Assembly: GCA_965116765.1 (NCBI GenBank)
Contig: OZ220718.1
Span: 5,766,001 to 5,830,000 of the forward strand
Direction: 5' to 3'
Source of the DNA: JAJEEA01 sp965116765
GTDB taxonomy: Bacteria; Acidobacteriota; Vicinamibacteria; Vicinamibacterales; UBA8438
Length of the DNA stretch: 64,000 nt
In this document: piece by piece, positions 56,144-64,000 of the stretch
Layout of the letters: the number at the start of each line of letters is the position of its first letter
How positions within the stretch are numbered: the first letter of the stretch is position 1
The notes under the pieces: model-generated
Databases searched by the model: none
What the model was told of the DNA's origin: nothing
What the model saw: only the letters and a program-made list of their open reading frames with translations
Made by a program: the position numbers and the translations under genes

Positions 56144-57223
56144 TCAGTCCCGCTCCAACCGCCGGGCTCCCGCGAGGATGTTCTCGAGCCCGCGGTTCCC
56201 CTCGTGGCACGCGTACTCGTACACCGGCAGCTCGGAGCGCCGCAACGGGATGGCCGCGGTGAAGTCGCGGGTGAAGACGGCGGGATCGTGCACGGTGTAC
56301 TCGTAGAGCAGCGTGTCTCCATCCACCCGCGTGAAACGCTCGGTCAGGTTCAGCGTCGCGCCGCTTCCCACCGCGCTCGTGATGGCGGGGAGGAAGCTCG
56401 CGGTCCGGTCGGTGAAGTTGGTGGTCTCGACCACCAGCGTGTCGCCCTCCCAGCGCCCCCGTCCATCGCCCATCCATTGGCGGATACCGTGGGGCAGGTG
56501 CGGGCGCCCGTCGAGGGGCACGATCCGCGCGTCGTGCACCATCTCGTGGTGGACGACCACGTGGTCGGGCGTCTGGAACACCTGGATGTTGTTGTTGTAG
56601 GCGGCGGGAATCAGCGGCGGGCCGCTGTTGAACCCCAGCAGGCACCGCTCGCCGAGCCCGCGGTCCTCCGGGCCGTCGGCCCCGATGCCGCCGGCCCGGT
56701 AGCGGACGGGACGGGACCCCGGCAGATCCTCGCCCGCCGACCCGATCTGCTCGACGGTCCCCGGGCGCCGCGCCGGCATCCGCCCGTCCGGCGGATCGAC
56801 GATCAGCGACGTGCGCCGGTCCTCGACGAGGGTGTTTCCGCGGTCGTACCAGAACTCGTTGTAGGGCACCACGCCGCCCTCCGACTCCGGCGGATAGAGC
56901 GCCCCGCCCTTCTCCGGATCGACGAGGTCGCGGTTCTGGCGGCGGTTCTCGAGCGTCTGGTACTCGGCCGCCTCTTCCTCGGTGAGCACCGCCTTCCCGG
57001 CCAGCTCGGCGGGCCGCTCGAGCGGCGTGATGGTGCGGAAGTCCCACACCCCCTGCAGGTCGGGATGGCCCCAGGGGGTTCGCGCGCCGCCGGCCGGCTG
57101 GGCGAACGCCATGGCGGCCGCGCACGACAGCGCCGTGGCCGTCGCCACGACTCGCAAGCTGCTCCGGAGCGTCGCCGGGCGGCCGCGCAATCGGATGGGG
57201 CACGGTGCGTCATCGGATCTCAT
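56144..57223 (-). CDS. Exported protein of the acidobacterial 'PDLQGVW' type, function unknown
   Basis: A 359-residue protein with a signal peptide ('VVATATALSCAAAMAFAQ') followed by the motif 'RTPWGHPDLQGVWDF', which is shared by a large uncharacterised set of exported proteins expanded in acidobacteria. Further landmarks: 'YNEFWYDRG', 'HHEMVHDARIVPLDGR', 'GDTLVVETTNFTDRT' and a C-terminal 'VYEYACHEGNRGLENIL'. No known enzyme motif. Start at the ATG at 57223 shortly before the signal; the reading frame is open further upstream but without coding character. Confidence 0.8.
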   Translation of the reverse strand: MRSDDAPCPIRLRGRPATLRSSLRVVATATALSCAAAMAFAQPAGGARTPWGHPDLQGVWDFRTITPLERPAELAGKAVLTEEEAAEYQTLENRRQNRDLVDPEKGGALYPPESEGGVVPYNEFWYDRGNTLVEDRRTSLIVDPPDGRMPARRPGTVEQIGSAGEDLPGSRPVRYRAGGIGADGPEDRGLGERCLLGFNSGPPLIPAAYNNNIQVFQTPDHVVVHHEMVHDARIVPLDGRPHLPHGIRQWMGDGRGRWEGDTLVVETTNFTDRTASFLPAITSAVGSGATLNLTERFTRVDGDTLLYEYTVHDPAVFTRDFTAAIPLRRSELPVYEYACHEGNRGLENILAGARRLERD

Positions 57224-57650
57224 GCGTGGGCTCCGTTCGGGCGTCTTGGACACCGCTCGGCGATCGTCTTTCGGCTGCGGCTGGCCTGATTCTAGTATGC
57301 CGGGCGGGAGGTCGGCGAGCTTCCGATCTTGGCGAGGGTCGAGAGGCAGGACGCCCCGCAAGGGTTCGGCGACGGCATGCGGCTCGAGGTCGGTCGTCGC
57401 GTCATGAGGCCGTTTGCCGCAGGGCAAGACCACGGTGCCACCGGGTTGGTCGTGCGAATCGGAGCGACGTCGAGAAGGCGAGTCCCCCCCTGCCAGCCCG
57501 GTTCACGTTCCGATGACGGGCACAGCTGGCGCAGGCCGCCGACTACCGGATGTCTTGGGATTGAACTGCGCCGTCCGGCTGTCGAATCGCGCTCGGCAGG
57601 CGCACGAAGTCGGCCCCGAGCAGGGACGGCTTTCTCTCGCAGACGGTCCG
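57224..57650. other. Intergenic gap of about 430 bases, nothing recognised
   Basis: No protein family, tRNA or hairpin terminator recognised. It separates the exported 'PDLQGVW' protein from the ADOP remnant and may be the remainder of a larger deleted gene. Confidence 0.4.
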
Positions 57651-58127
57651 CTACTCGACGCGGAGGGCCTGTACCGGATCGATCCGGGTCGCCCGGCGCG
57701 CCGGCAGCCAGCAGGCGGCGAGGGCCGCGGCGACGAGCACGAGCGGTCCCGCCACGAAGGTCAGCCGGTCGTCCGTGCCGACGCCGTACAGGAAGCTCTC
57801 CAGCACGCGGCTCGACGCGGCGGCGGCGAGCAGGCCGAGGACGGCGCCCGCCGCGACGAGCGCGCCCCCTTGTCTGACGACGAGCGCGACGATGTCGCCG
57901 CGCTGCGCGCCCAGCGCCATGCGGACCCCGATCTCCCGCCGGCGCTGCGAGACGGTGTAGCTGAGCAGGCCGTAGACGCCGAACGCGGCGAGGAACAGGG
58001 CCAGCGCCGCGAAGCAGCCGGCGAAGACGGCGTAGAAGCGCGGCTGGACGACCGCGGCCCACAGCCGCGCGTCCATCGTCATGACGTCGGCGGTTACCGC
58101 CCGCGGGTCCGCCTCGGCCACTCCTCC
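57651..58127 (-). pseudogene. ADOP permease remnant (C-terminal ~150 codons)
   Basis: Reading from about 58127 the sequence matches only the end of ADOP/MacB permeases: 'MTMDARLWAAVVQPRFYAVF', the last helices, 'REIGVRMALGAQRGDIVALVVRQG' (two adjacent motifs of the final cytoplasmic loop) and a terminal 'RRATRIDPVQALRVE'. The N-terminal ~650 residues are absent; upstream is unrelated sequence of lower coding quality. It is therefore a decayed duplicate. It is clearly different from the other two ADOP copies in the window. Confidence 0.75.
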
Positions 58128-58130
58128 AAG

Positions 58131-58433
58131 TAGAATGACTACCAGAGTAGCGGCTGTCGGGTAGAACGTCAAGGGGGACGACTGGCCGGGGCCTCGTCGG
58201 GTTCCGGGTAGTCGTCGGCCGCCAGCGGGTATCACCGTGCGGGCCCCGCCTGGACGCGGCCACACTTCGGCTTCATTGGTGTTCAGCAAGCGTTTCGTGG
58301 CTGCCATACGGCCAGGATGTCGGTGTAATGACGGCCGACTCACCTGTGGAAGCACAGAACGGGAAGGGCCCTCCAGATCGCGTCCCGTACGGGGAGCGAG
58401 CACAGAGCGCTTCGCCTTCGTTTCTCCCGGGCG
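58131..58433. other. Intergenic gap of about 300 bases, nothing recognised
   Basis: Base composition is more AT-rich than neighbouring genes and no gene is visible. It may be decayed sequence upstream of the ADOP remnant. Confidence 0.4.
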
Positions 58434-59021
58434 TCACCGCGATCCGTCGGGGTAGGGCGGCATCTCCGGCTCGAGCTCGACGTGGACGGCGTCGGCGACG
58501 CGGTTGATGTAGTTGAAGAAGGCGACGACCTGCACCGTGAGGTGGATGGCCTGGTCGCCGAGGCCGGCCGCGCGCAGGGGCTCGAGATCCGCCTCGGTCA
58601 TCGCGGCCGGCTCCCGCGTGAGCTTCTCCGCGTAGACGCAGAGCGCCGCGTCGACCGGCGCGAGCGGGGCCGTGCGCCAGTCGGCGAGCACCGCGTCCGC
58701 CAGCCCCGTGTCGCCGCCCTCCCGTGCGATCTCGACCCGGAGATCGTCCGCATGCTGCAACATTCAATAGTGGCAGTCGTTGGCGCGGCTCACCACCGTG
58801 GCCAGCATCTCCCGCTGCACCAGGGACAGTTCGCCGGGGGCCTTCATGACGGCGGCGTAGAGTCCCACCGAGGCGTCCAGCACCGCCGGCTGCAGGCTCA
58901 TGGTCCGCAGGATGCCGAACACGCGCCCGGCGCGCTCCACCGCGATACGGTAGCTCTCGGCGAGACGGCCGGAGGCATGGAACGGCGGCTCCCTGACGCC
59001 GACGGTGCGAATCCAGGGCAT
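58434..59021 (-). CDS. AhpD-family peroxidase-related protein with in-frame TGA at the CxxC position (candidate selenoprotein)
   Basis: Read through one TGA (58764-58766), this is a 195-residue full-length member of the peroxidase-related AhpD/CMD group. Before the TGA it encodes 'REMLATVVSRANDCHY'; after it 'MLQHADDL' and then the expected second half ('DWRTAPLAPVDAALCVYAEKL', 'VVAFFNYINRVADAVHVELE'). In the family this site reads CHYCxxxH, so the TGA replaces the second Cys and the following His is kept. A SECIS-like hairpin starts 17 bases after the TGA. I infer selenocysteine, giving a CHYU redox motif. The alternative is a nonsense mutation. The family reduces peroxides with a thiol pair. 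Start ATG at 59021 has only a weak ribosome site. Confidence 0.75.
58727..58746 (-). promoter_or_regulatory. SECIS-like hairpin downstream of the in-frame UGA
   Basis: On the coding (minus) strand, CGATCTC and GAGATCG form a perfect 7-base-pair stem around a 6-base loop CGGGTC. The stem begins 17 bases after the UGA and the loop spans +25 to +30. Bacterial SECIS elements lie in this distance range, have small apical loops and carry a G in the first two loop positions, which this one does; the loop GGTC resembles that of E. coli fdhF. Confidence 0.6.
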
Positions 59022-59104
59022 GGCGCGATGTTACCGCGGGCTGGACACGTACGGTCTCCGCTATAGACTGAGTTCAACCGAATCGAGTCCAACCGGCTGA
59101 ACGC

Positions 59105-59467
59105 ATGCGCATCATCGACCCGCACGAAGCGAAGACGAATCCCTCGCAGCTCGCCGAGGCCGCCGCCGGTGAGCCGGCAGCCCCTGCCAGCGCAGGCAGG
59201 CAGCCCGGCGAGGCTATGGAGGCCGCCGCTGGTGAGCCGGCAGCCCCTGCCAGCGCAGGCAGGCAGCCCGGCGAGGCTATGGAGGCCGCCGCTGGTGAGC
59301 CGGCCACTGCCAGCGCAGGCAGGCAGCCCGGCGAGGCTGTGGCCGTGCACGTTCCGGCGCAGGCCGGCCGCCGCTTGGGTTTCCTGGCTGGTCGGATCGC
59401 GGTACCGTCGGACTTCGACCGCATGGGAGCCGCGGAGATCGCGCGCCGGTTCGGGGGCGAGGAGTGA
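59105..59467 (+). CDS. Phd/YefM-type antitoxin with expanded internal repeats
   Basis: A 120-residue protein. The ends match VapB/Phd-type antitoxins: 'MRIIDPHEAKTNPSQLAEA' at the start and 'RRLGFLAGRIAVPSDFD' plus 'EIARRFGGEE' at the end. The middle is expanded by three tandem units of ~21 residues ('GEPAAPASAGRQPGEA'), where normal members have one such segment leading into 'VAVHVPA'. The stop overlaps a GTG start of the next gene (GTGA), the usual spacing to a toxin gene, but the next gene is a permease and no PIN toxin is visible. Likely a solitary, possibly decaying antitoxin. Confidence 0.75.
   Translation: MRIIDPHEAKTNPSQLAEAAAGEPAAPASAGRQPGEAMEAAAGEPAAPASAGRQPGEAMEAAAGEPATASAGRQPGEAVAVHVPAQAGRRLGFLAGRIAVPSDFDRMGAAEIARRFGGEE
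59156..59341 (+). repeat. 63-base minisatellite, three units, within the antitoxin gene
   Basis: Units at 59156-59218, 59219-59281 and 59282-59341 (63, 63 and 60 bases), nearly identical and in frame. Each includes the palindromic stretch CCTGCCAGCGCAGGCAGG. The in-frame lengths keep the reading frame open. Confidence 0.92.
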
Positions 59468-61947
59468 AGCTCCTCTCGAGAAACCGGCAAAGCCGGTACG
59501 CCCTTGGGGAGGTACGCCGGGACCTGCGCCTCGCCGGCCGGGCCCTCGCCCGCAAGCCGGGGTGGACGGCGGCCGGGGTGCTCACGCTGGCCATCGGGGT
59601 GGCCGGCTCGACCCTCGTCGCCGGCCTGCTCGACCAGGCGTTCGTGCGGCCGCTGCGCTTCGCGGCCGGCGACGAGCTGGTCACGCTGTACGTGACGAGC
59701 GGCCCCAGGTACTCGCCGATGTCGTACCCCGAGTACGCCGAGCTCCGGGCCGCGCTCGAGGGAAGCGTCGACCTCGCCGCGTTCTGCCGGGTCTTCATGA
59801 CGGTGGGCGGGGGGGCGTTTCCCGAGCGCCACGAGGGCGAGATGGTGTCGGGCGCCTTCTTCTCGGCGCTCGGGGTCCGGCCGGCCCTCGGGCGGCTCAT
59901 CGGCCCCGCCGACAACGTCGCCCCCGGCGGGCCCCGCGTCGTCGTGCTCTCGGACTTCCTGTGGCGCAGCCAGTTCGCGGCCGACCCGGCGATCGTGGGC
60001 AGGACGGTGCGCCTGAACGAGGCGGTCTACGACGTCGTGGGGGTGACGCCCCCGGGCTTCCGCGGCGCGGTCTGGCCGTCGTTCGAGAGCGCGTTCTGGA
60101 TTCCCGCGATGATGGCCGACGAGTACTTCGGGGGCCGCGACGTCGTGAACGGCCGTTTCTTCGCGACCTTCCAGACCGTCGGGCGCCTCGCGCCCGGCGC
60201 TTCCCTGGCCGGCGTGCAGGCGCGCATCGACCCGGTCGACGAGGTCCTCGCCCCGGGTCGCGGCGAGAGCGTCTACTATCCGGAGACGGGGGCCCCGTGG
60301 CGCGTGCGCGCCCTGCCCGGGAGCTACCTGCGGCTGTGGCCGGAGTTCCGCGACGAGGTGGCGGGGTTCCTGGCGGTTCTGGGCCTCATGGCGGCGGCGG
60401 CGCTCGCGGTGGCGTGCGCGAACCTGGCCACGCTGCTGCTGGCGCGGTCGGCGGAGTGGCGGCACGAGCTGGCCATCCGCCGGGCCCTCGGCGCCTCGCG
60501 GGCCGACCTCGTGCGGCGGCTCGGGGTGGAGGTCGCCCTGCTCGTCGGGGCCGGCGGCCTTGGCGCGACCGCTCTCGTCGTCTGGTCGAGCGCACTCGCG
60601 CCGCTGCTGCCCCTGACCGTGCCCTACCAGCTCGACCTCGTGCCGGACCGCCGCCTGCTGGGCATCGGCGTGGTTCTCACGGCGGCGACCGGCTTCGCGT
60701 TCGCGATGCCCGCGGTGTGGCGGGTGCTCCGCGATCTGCCCGAGGCCGCGTCGCTGTCGCGCGGCTACAGCGCGGCCGGCCGGTCCACCGCCATGAGCAC
60801 GCTCGTCGTCGCCCAGGTGGCCCTCTCGACGGTGCTCGTCGTCGGGTGCGGCCTCCTGTTGCGGAGCGCCTGGAACACGCAGCGCATCGACCAGGGGTTC
60901 GACGCACCCAACGGCGCGAGCGTGCGGATGTCGTTTCCCCAGGCGTGGGCGGAGGAGCCCGATCTGGCCGGTGCCGCGGTGGACCGGCTCCTCGACGACC
61001 TGGTGGCCGAGGGCTTCGTCACCGCCGCGAGCGCCTCGACCCGCCGCCCGGGGTCGGCTCCCGGGCGCTTCGAGGTGCGGCTGGCCGATTCGGCCCGGGT
61101 GGGACCCGAGACGCCGGTGGAGACGCAGCTCAACGCGGTCACCGGCGGCTACTTCGAGGCCTTCGGCATCCCGGTGCGCGCGGGACGCGTGTTCGGCCGC
61201 GCGGATGCGCCGGATGCTCCGGTGGCGGTGATCAGCCAGGCCCTGGCCGCGGACCACTTCCCCCGCCGCAGCGCGGTGGGGCAGACGCTGCGCGTGCAGG
61301 GTGAGGAGCAACCCCGCCGCATCGTCGGCGTCGTGGGCGATATCGCGGGGCTCGACGTCCGTCTCCCGCCGCAGCCGATGATGTACGTGCCGTACGGCAG
61401 CCCGCAGGGCGGCGCCTACGTGACGATCCGCACGCGGAGCGGCGAGGCCGGCGGGCCGGCGGCGCTGCGCCGCCGAGCTGGCGGTCTCGACCCCGCGATT
61501 GCCCTCTCCGAGGCCGCGACCTTCGCCGAGATGCGGCGCGCGGCGACCCGGGAGTCGCGGGTGCACGCGGGCCTCGCCGCGGTCACGGCGGGGCTGGCCC
61601 TGAGCCTGGCCTTGGTGGGCCTCTACGGGCTGATGGGCTACGTGGTCCGGCGGCGCGAGCGGGAGATCGGCATCCGCATCGCGCTGGGCGCGACCCTGGG
61701 CCACGTCTACGGCCTCGTCGTGGGGCGCGGCTTCCGGCTCACCGCGGTCGGCCTCGTCCTCGGCCTCGCCGCGAGCGCCGGCGCCGGCCGGCTGCTGTCG
61801 CGGCTGCTCTACGAGGTCGGGCCGGGAGACTCGACGACGCTCGCGGTGGTGCCCGCGCTCTTCCTCGCGGCGGCGTTCCTCGCCTGCCGGGGACCCGCCC
61901 GGTACGCCACGCGCGTCGATCCCACCGACGTGCTTCGGGCCGAGTAG
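59464..61947 (+). CDS. ADOP-type MacB/FtsX permease, intact
   Basis: An 827-residue permease with the duplicated FtsX layout: first helix 'GWTAAGVLTLAIGVAGSTLV', periplasmic MacB core ('VVVLSDFLWRSQFAADPAIV', 'RTVRLNEAVYDVVGVTPPGF', shown as two adjacent parts), helices with 'ELAIRRALGASRADLVRRLG', a second unit and the final three helices with 'REIGIRIALGATLGHVYGLV' and terminal 'TRVDPTDVLRAE'. No ATPase is adjacent, typical for the acidobacterial expanded group. The GTG start overlaps the antitoxin stop; its first codons ('VKLL') look more like a VapC beginning than an ADOP N-terminus. Confidence 0.9.
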   Translation: MKLLSRNRQSRYALGEVRRDLRLAGRALARKPGWTAAGVLTLAIGVAGSTLVAGLLDQAFVRPLRFAAGDELVTLYVTSGPRYSPMSYPEYAELRAALEGSVDLAAFCRVFMTVGGGAFPERHEGEMVSGAFFSALGVRPALGRLIGPADNVAPGGPRVVVLSDFLWRSQFAADPAIVGRTVRLNEAVYDVVGVTPPGFRGAVWPSFESAFWIPAMMADEYFGGRDVVNGRFFATFQTVGRLAPGASLAGVQARIDPVDEVLAPGRGESVYYPETGAPWRVRALPGSYLRLWPEFRDEVAGFLAVLGLMAAAALAVACANLATLLLARSAEWRHELAIRRALGASRADLVRRLGVEVALLVGAGGLGATALVVWSSALAPLLPLTVPYQLDLVPDRRLLGIGVVLTAATGFAFAMPAVWRVLRDLPEAASLSRGYSAAGRSTAMSTLVVAQVALSTVLVVGCGLLLRSAWNTQRIDQGFDAPNGASVRMSFPQAWAEEPDLAGAAVDRLLDDLVAEGFVTAASASTRRPGSAPGRFEVRLADSARVGPETPVETQLNAVTGGYFEAFGIPVRAGRVFGRADAPDAPVAVISQALAADHFPRRSAVGQTLRVQGEEQPRRIVGVVGDIAGLDVRLPPQPMMYVPYGSPQGGAYVTIRTRSGEAGGPAALRRRAGGLDPAIALSEAATFAEMRRAATRESRVHAGLAAVTAGLALSLALVGLYGLMGYVVRRREREIGIRIALGATLGHVYGLVVGRGFRLTAVGLVLGLAASAGAGRLLSRLLYEVGPGDSTTLAVVPALFLAAAFLACRGPARYATRVDPTDVLRAE

Positions 61948-61953
61948 AGGTAC

Positions 61954-62018
61954 GGGTCCGGGGGCGTCGGCGCGGCCGGCGGCTCCGAGCAGGTAGGCGA
62001 CCCGCTCCGGCGGGTCGC
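61954..62018 (-). repeat. Orphan, diverged copy of part of the amidohydrolase gene
   Basis: About 65 bases closely match 55540-55603, the segment of the amidohydrolase gene encoding 'PERVAYLLAAAGRADAP' on the minus strand; here the same frame reads 'PERVAYLLGAAGRADAP'. No other amidohydrolase sequence surrounds it. It sits between the ADOP permease and the second PQQ dehydrogenase. Confidence 0.85.
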
Positions 62019-62194
62019 GACGGTTCGACGTTGCGGCGGCCGAACCGCTGTACTGCTGGACAGGCACGACGGTCTGGACCCGTGCCCGGCGACGCCCGTA
62101 TAGTGGACCGGCTCGTCGCCACGGCCCGCGATTGCCGTTCGCGCCGGGCCGCCGGCGCGGCGGCTCGCCGTCAGAGCAAGGGAGGCACGTGTCC

Positions 62195-63886
62195 ATGCAT
62201 ACCGGATTCCGTCGTGGATGCCGCGTCGTATTCGCCATCGTCCCGGTGGTGGCGGTCGCCGTCCTCATCGCCGGCCCCGTCCCGGCCGCGGCGCAGGACC
62301 GCGACTTCGCACCCGTCACCGACGCCATGCTCCAGGACCCCGACCCCGCCGACTGGCTGAACTGGCGGCGCACCCTCGACGGCTGGGGCTACAGCCCGCT
62401 CGACCAGATCGACCGCGGCAACGTCCACCGGCTGCAGCTCGCGTGGGCGTGGTCCATGGCGGCGGGGGTCAACCAGCCGACGCCGCTCGTGTACGACGGC
62501 GTGATGTACCTCGCCGGCGCCGCCAACGTCGTGCAGGCGGTGGACGCCGCCACCGGCGACCGCCTCTGGGAGTACCGGCGCGACCTGGGCGCGATGGTCG
62601 AGTCGGTGCTGCGCCCCCGCAGCCGGTCGATCGCGATCTACGGCGACAAGGTGTACCTGAACGCGGCCGACGCCCACATCGTCGCCCTCGACGCCCGGAC
62701 CGGCGAGGTGGCGTGGGACCACGAGGTGGCCGACAACGCCCTCGGCTACCGCTACACGAGCGGCCCCATCGTCGCCAACGGGAAGGTCGTGGCCGGCATG
62801 ACCGGGTGCGAGCGCTTCAAGGAGGACGTCTGCTTCATCTCGGCCCACGACGCCGATACGGGGGAGGAGCTGTGGCGGACGTCGACCATCGCGCGCCCCG
62901 GCGAGCCGGGCGGTGACACGTGGGGCGACCTGCCGCTGCTTTATCGCGCCGGCGCCGACTCGTGGATTCCCGGCAGCTTCGACCCCGAGAGCAACCTCAC
63001 CTACTGGTCGACGTCGCAGGCGAAGCCGTGGGCCAGCCTCACCCGAGGCACCGACGGCGACGCGCTCTACAGCAACAGCGTGCTCGCCCTCGACGCCGAC
63101 ACCGGCGAGCTGTCGTGGTACTTCCAGTTCACGCCGGCCGAGACCCACGACCTCGACGACGTCTTCGAGAGCGTGCTCATCGACCACGACGGGCGCCGGT
63201 CGCTCTTCAAGATGGGGAAGCTCGGCATCCTGTGGGAGCTCGACCGCGACACCGGCGCGTTCGTCGCCGCCCACGATCTCGGCTACCAGGACGTGCTCGA
63301 CGTCGACCCCGAGACGGGGAGGGCGGTCTACCGGCCCGAGAAGCTCCCGGTGAAGGACGTCGAGCTCGCGTTCTGCCCCGACTTCGGGGGCATCCGGAAC
63401 TGGCGCGCGTCCGCCTACCACCCCGAGACGCAGGCGCTCTACATTCCCATCCACCCGACCTGCGTCAGCGGCGCCTTCACGGAGATCGAGCTGGTGCCCG
63501 GCGCGCGCTACTACCAGAACACGGGCTGGCTGTCGCGCGGCAGCACCGTCCACCCAGACAGCGAGCCCTACCGGGGCCACCTCATCGCGATGGAGATCGC
63601 GACCGGGCGCATCCTGTGGCGCCACTCGACGATGACCCGGCCGGGGGGCGCGGCGCTGACGACGGGCGGCGGTCTCGTGGTCAGCACCGACACCGACCGC
63701 AACCTCGCCGTTCACGACGTGGCGAACGGGGACGTGCTGTTCCGGACGCGTCTGCCCGGGTCGGTGTCGGGGTTCCCGATCACCTACGCGGTCGGGGAAC
63801 GGCAGTATCTGGCCGTGCCGACCGGCGGGGACCGCACCAACGCGGTGTACGTCTTCGCGCTGCCCGCGGAAGCGCCGGCCGACTGA
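62195..63886 (+). CDS. PQQ-dependent quinoprotein dehydrogenase (periplasmic), paralog 2
   Basis: A 563-residue protein with a signal peptide ('VFAIVPVVAVAVLIAGPVPA', hydrophobic core) and the same PQQ propeller as the protein at 5031-6719. The two are very similar over their full length, for example an identical 'LNWRRTLDGWGYSPLDQIDR' segment and shared 'STIARPGEPGGDTWGDLPL'. No cytochrome c domain. A GGGAGG ribosome site stands nine bases before the ATG, and a TATAGT hexamer at 62099-62104 parallels the leader of paralog 1. The differing loops may reflect different substrates. Confidence 0.92.
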   Translation: MHTGFRRGCRVVFAIVPVVAVAVLIAGPVPAAAQDRDFAPVTDAMLQDPDPADWLNWRRTLDGWGYSPLDQIDRGNVHRLQLAWAWSMAAGVNQPTPLVYDGVMYLAGAANVVQAVDAATGDRLWEYRRDLGAMVESVLRPRSRSIAIYGDKVYLNAADAHIVALDARTGEVAWDHEVADNALGYRYTSGPIVANGKVVAGMTGCERFKEDVCFISAHDADTGEELWRTSTIARPGEPGGDTWGDLPLLYRAGADSWIPGSFDPESNLTYWSTSQAKPWASLTRGTDGDALYSNSVLALDADTGELSWYFQFTPAETHDLDDVFESVLIDHDGRRSLFKMGKLGILWELDRDTGAFVAAHDLGYQDVLDVDPETGRAVYRPEKLPVKDVELAFCPDFGGIRNWRASAYHPETQALYIPIHPTCVSGAFTEIELVPGARYYQNTGWLSRGSTVHPDSEPYRGHLIAMEIATGRILWRHSTMTRPGGAALTTGGGLVVSTDTDRNLAVHDVANGDVLFRTRLPGSVSGFPITYAVGERQYLAVPTGGDRTNAVYVFALPAEAPAD

Positions 63887-64000
63887 TTGGACCGGTCGCG
63901 GAGCGAGGTTGCCGTCCGCATCCGCGATAGACTGTCGGGGAGGGTTGGTGGTCCGGGGTGCGCACCGGCGCGCGCGCGGCGGCGCGGTCCTGATTGGAGG

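Noticed and set aside
57224..57650. Possible transposase remnant in the gap
   Set aside because: Translations in all frames show no transposase motif and there are no terminal inverted repeats or target duplications visible.
59156..59341. Possible CRISPR-like array
   Set aside because: The units are contiguous 63-base tandem repeats without unique spacers and lie in frame within an antitoxin gene.

Overview
The window is very GC-rich (roughly 70% by eye) and densely coded. It reads as a contig of an uncultured acidobacterium, probably of the Vicinamibacteria type. Supporting gene families are MacB/FtsX-type permeases without an adjacent ATPase (the acidobacterial ADOP family; one intact, one frameshifted, one remnant), secreted PQQ propellers and NHL-repeat proteins, a secreted protein opening with a 'PWGHPDLQGVW' motif, and TldD-like secreted peptidases. 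This assignment is inference from gene content; there is no rRNA or marker gene in the window. I found no tRNA, rRNA, CRISPR array, transposase or prophage.

Layout. 0-1 kb: HipB/HipA-like toxin-antitoxin pair (hipA cut by the window edge) behind an AT-rich upstream region. 1.4-6.7 kb: membrane SpoIIE/RsbU-type phosphatase, a merC-fur metal operon with a Fur-box-like palindrome, and a PQQ dehydrogenase. 6.8-14.4 kb: tandem TldD-like genes (the second has lost the metal motif and is frameshifted at its N-terminus), heme A synthase, a DASS anion transporter, a two-domain OsmC protein. 14.6-24.4 kb: accessory region with two Uma2 nucleases, an AAA-ATPase/PD-(D/E)XK protein, an NHL protein, a frameshifted cyclase, a cupredoxin lipoprotein, a frameshifted ADOP permease, an LRR remnant and several repeats. 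24.5-36.7 kb: a c-type cytochrome-like protein, a two-gene SSS symporter unit, PepD, a feoAB fusion operon with a Cys-rich partner and a Fur box, and P5C dehydrogenase.

36.8-51.0 kb holds the most striking locus: six tightly overlapping minus-strand genes in transcription order ABC ATPase, ABC-2 permease fused to a degenerate M1-peptidase-like module and a golvesin-like domain, lipoprotein membrane-fusion protein, RND permease, a 1599-residue RND permease fused to an ABC ATPase whose nucleotide-binding domain is interrupted by membrane segments, and a small ABC permease. It looks like a hybrid RND/ABC envelope efflux system.

51.2-64 kb: a second NHL protein and a beta-helix protein in divergent orientation, an amidohydrolase lipoprotein, a remnant ADOP permease, an AhpD-family gene whose in-frame TGA sits exactly at the second Cys of the CxxC motif and is followed by a SECIS-like hairpin (probable selenoprotein), a repeat-expanded antitoxin translationally coupled to an ADOP permease, and a second PQQ dehydrogenase paralogous to the one at 5-6.7 kb. 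Short orphan copies of neighbouring coding sequence and a dispersed palindromic repeat family occupy several intergenic gaps.
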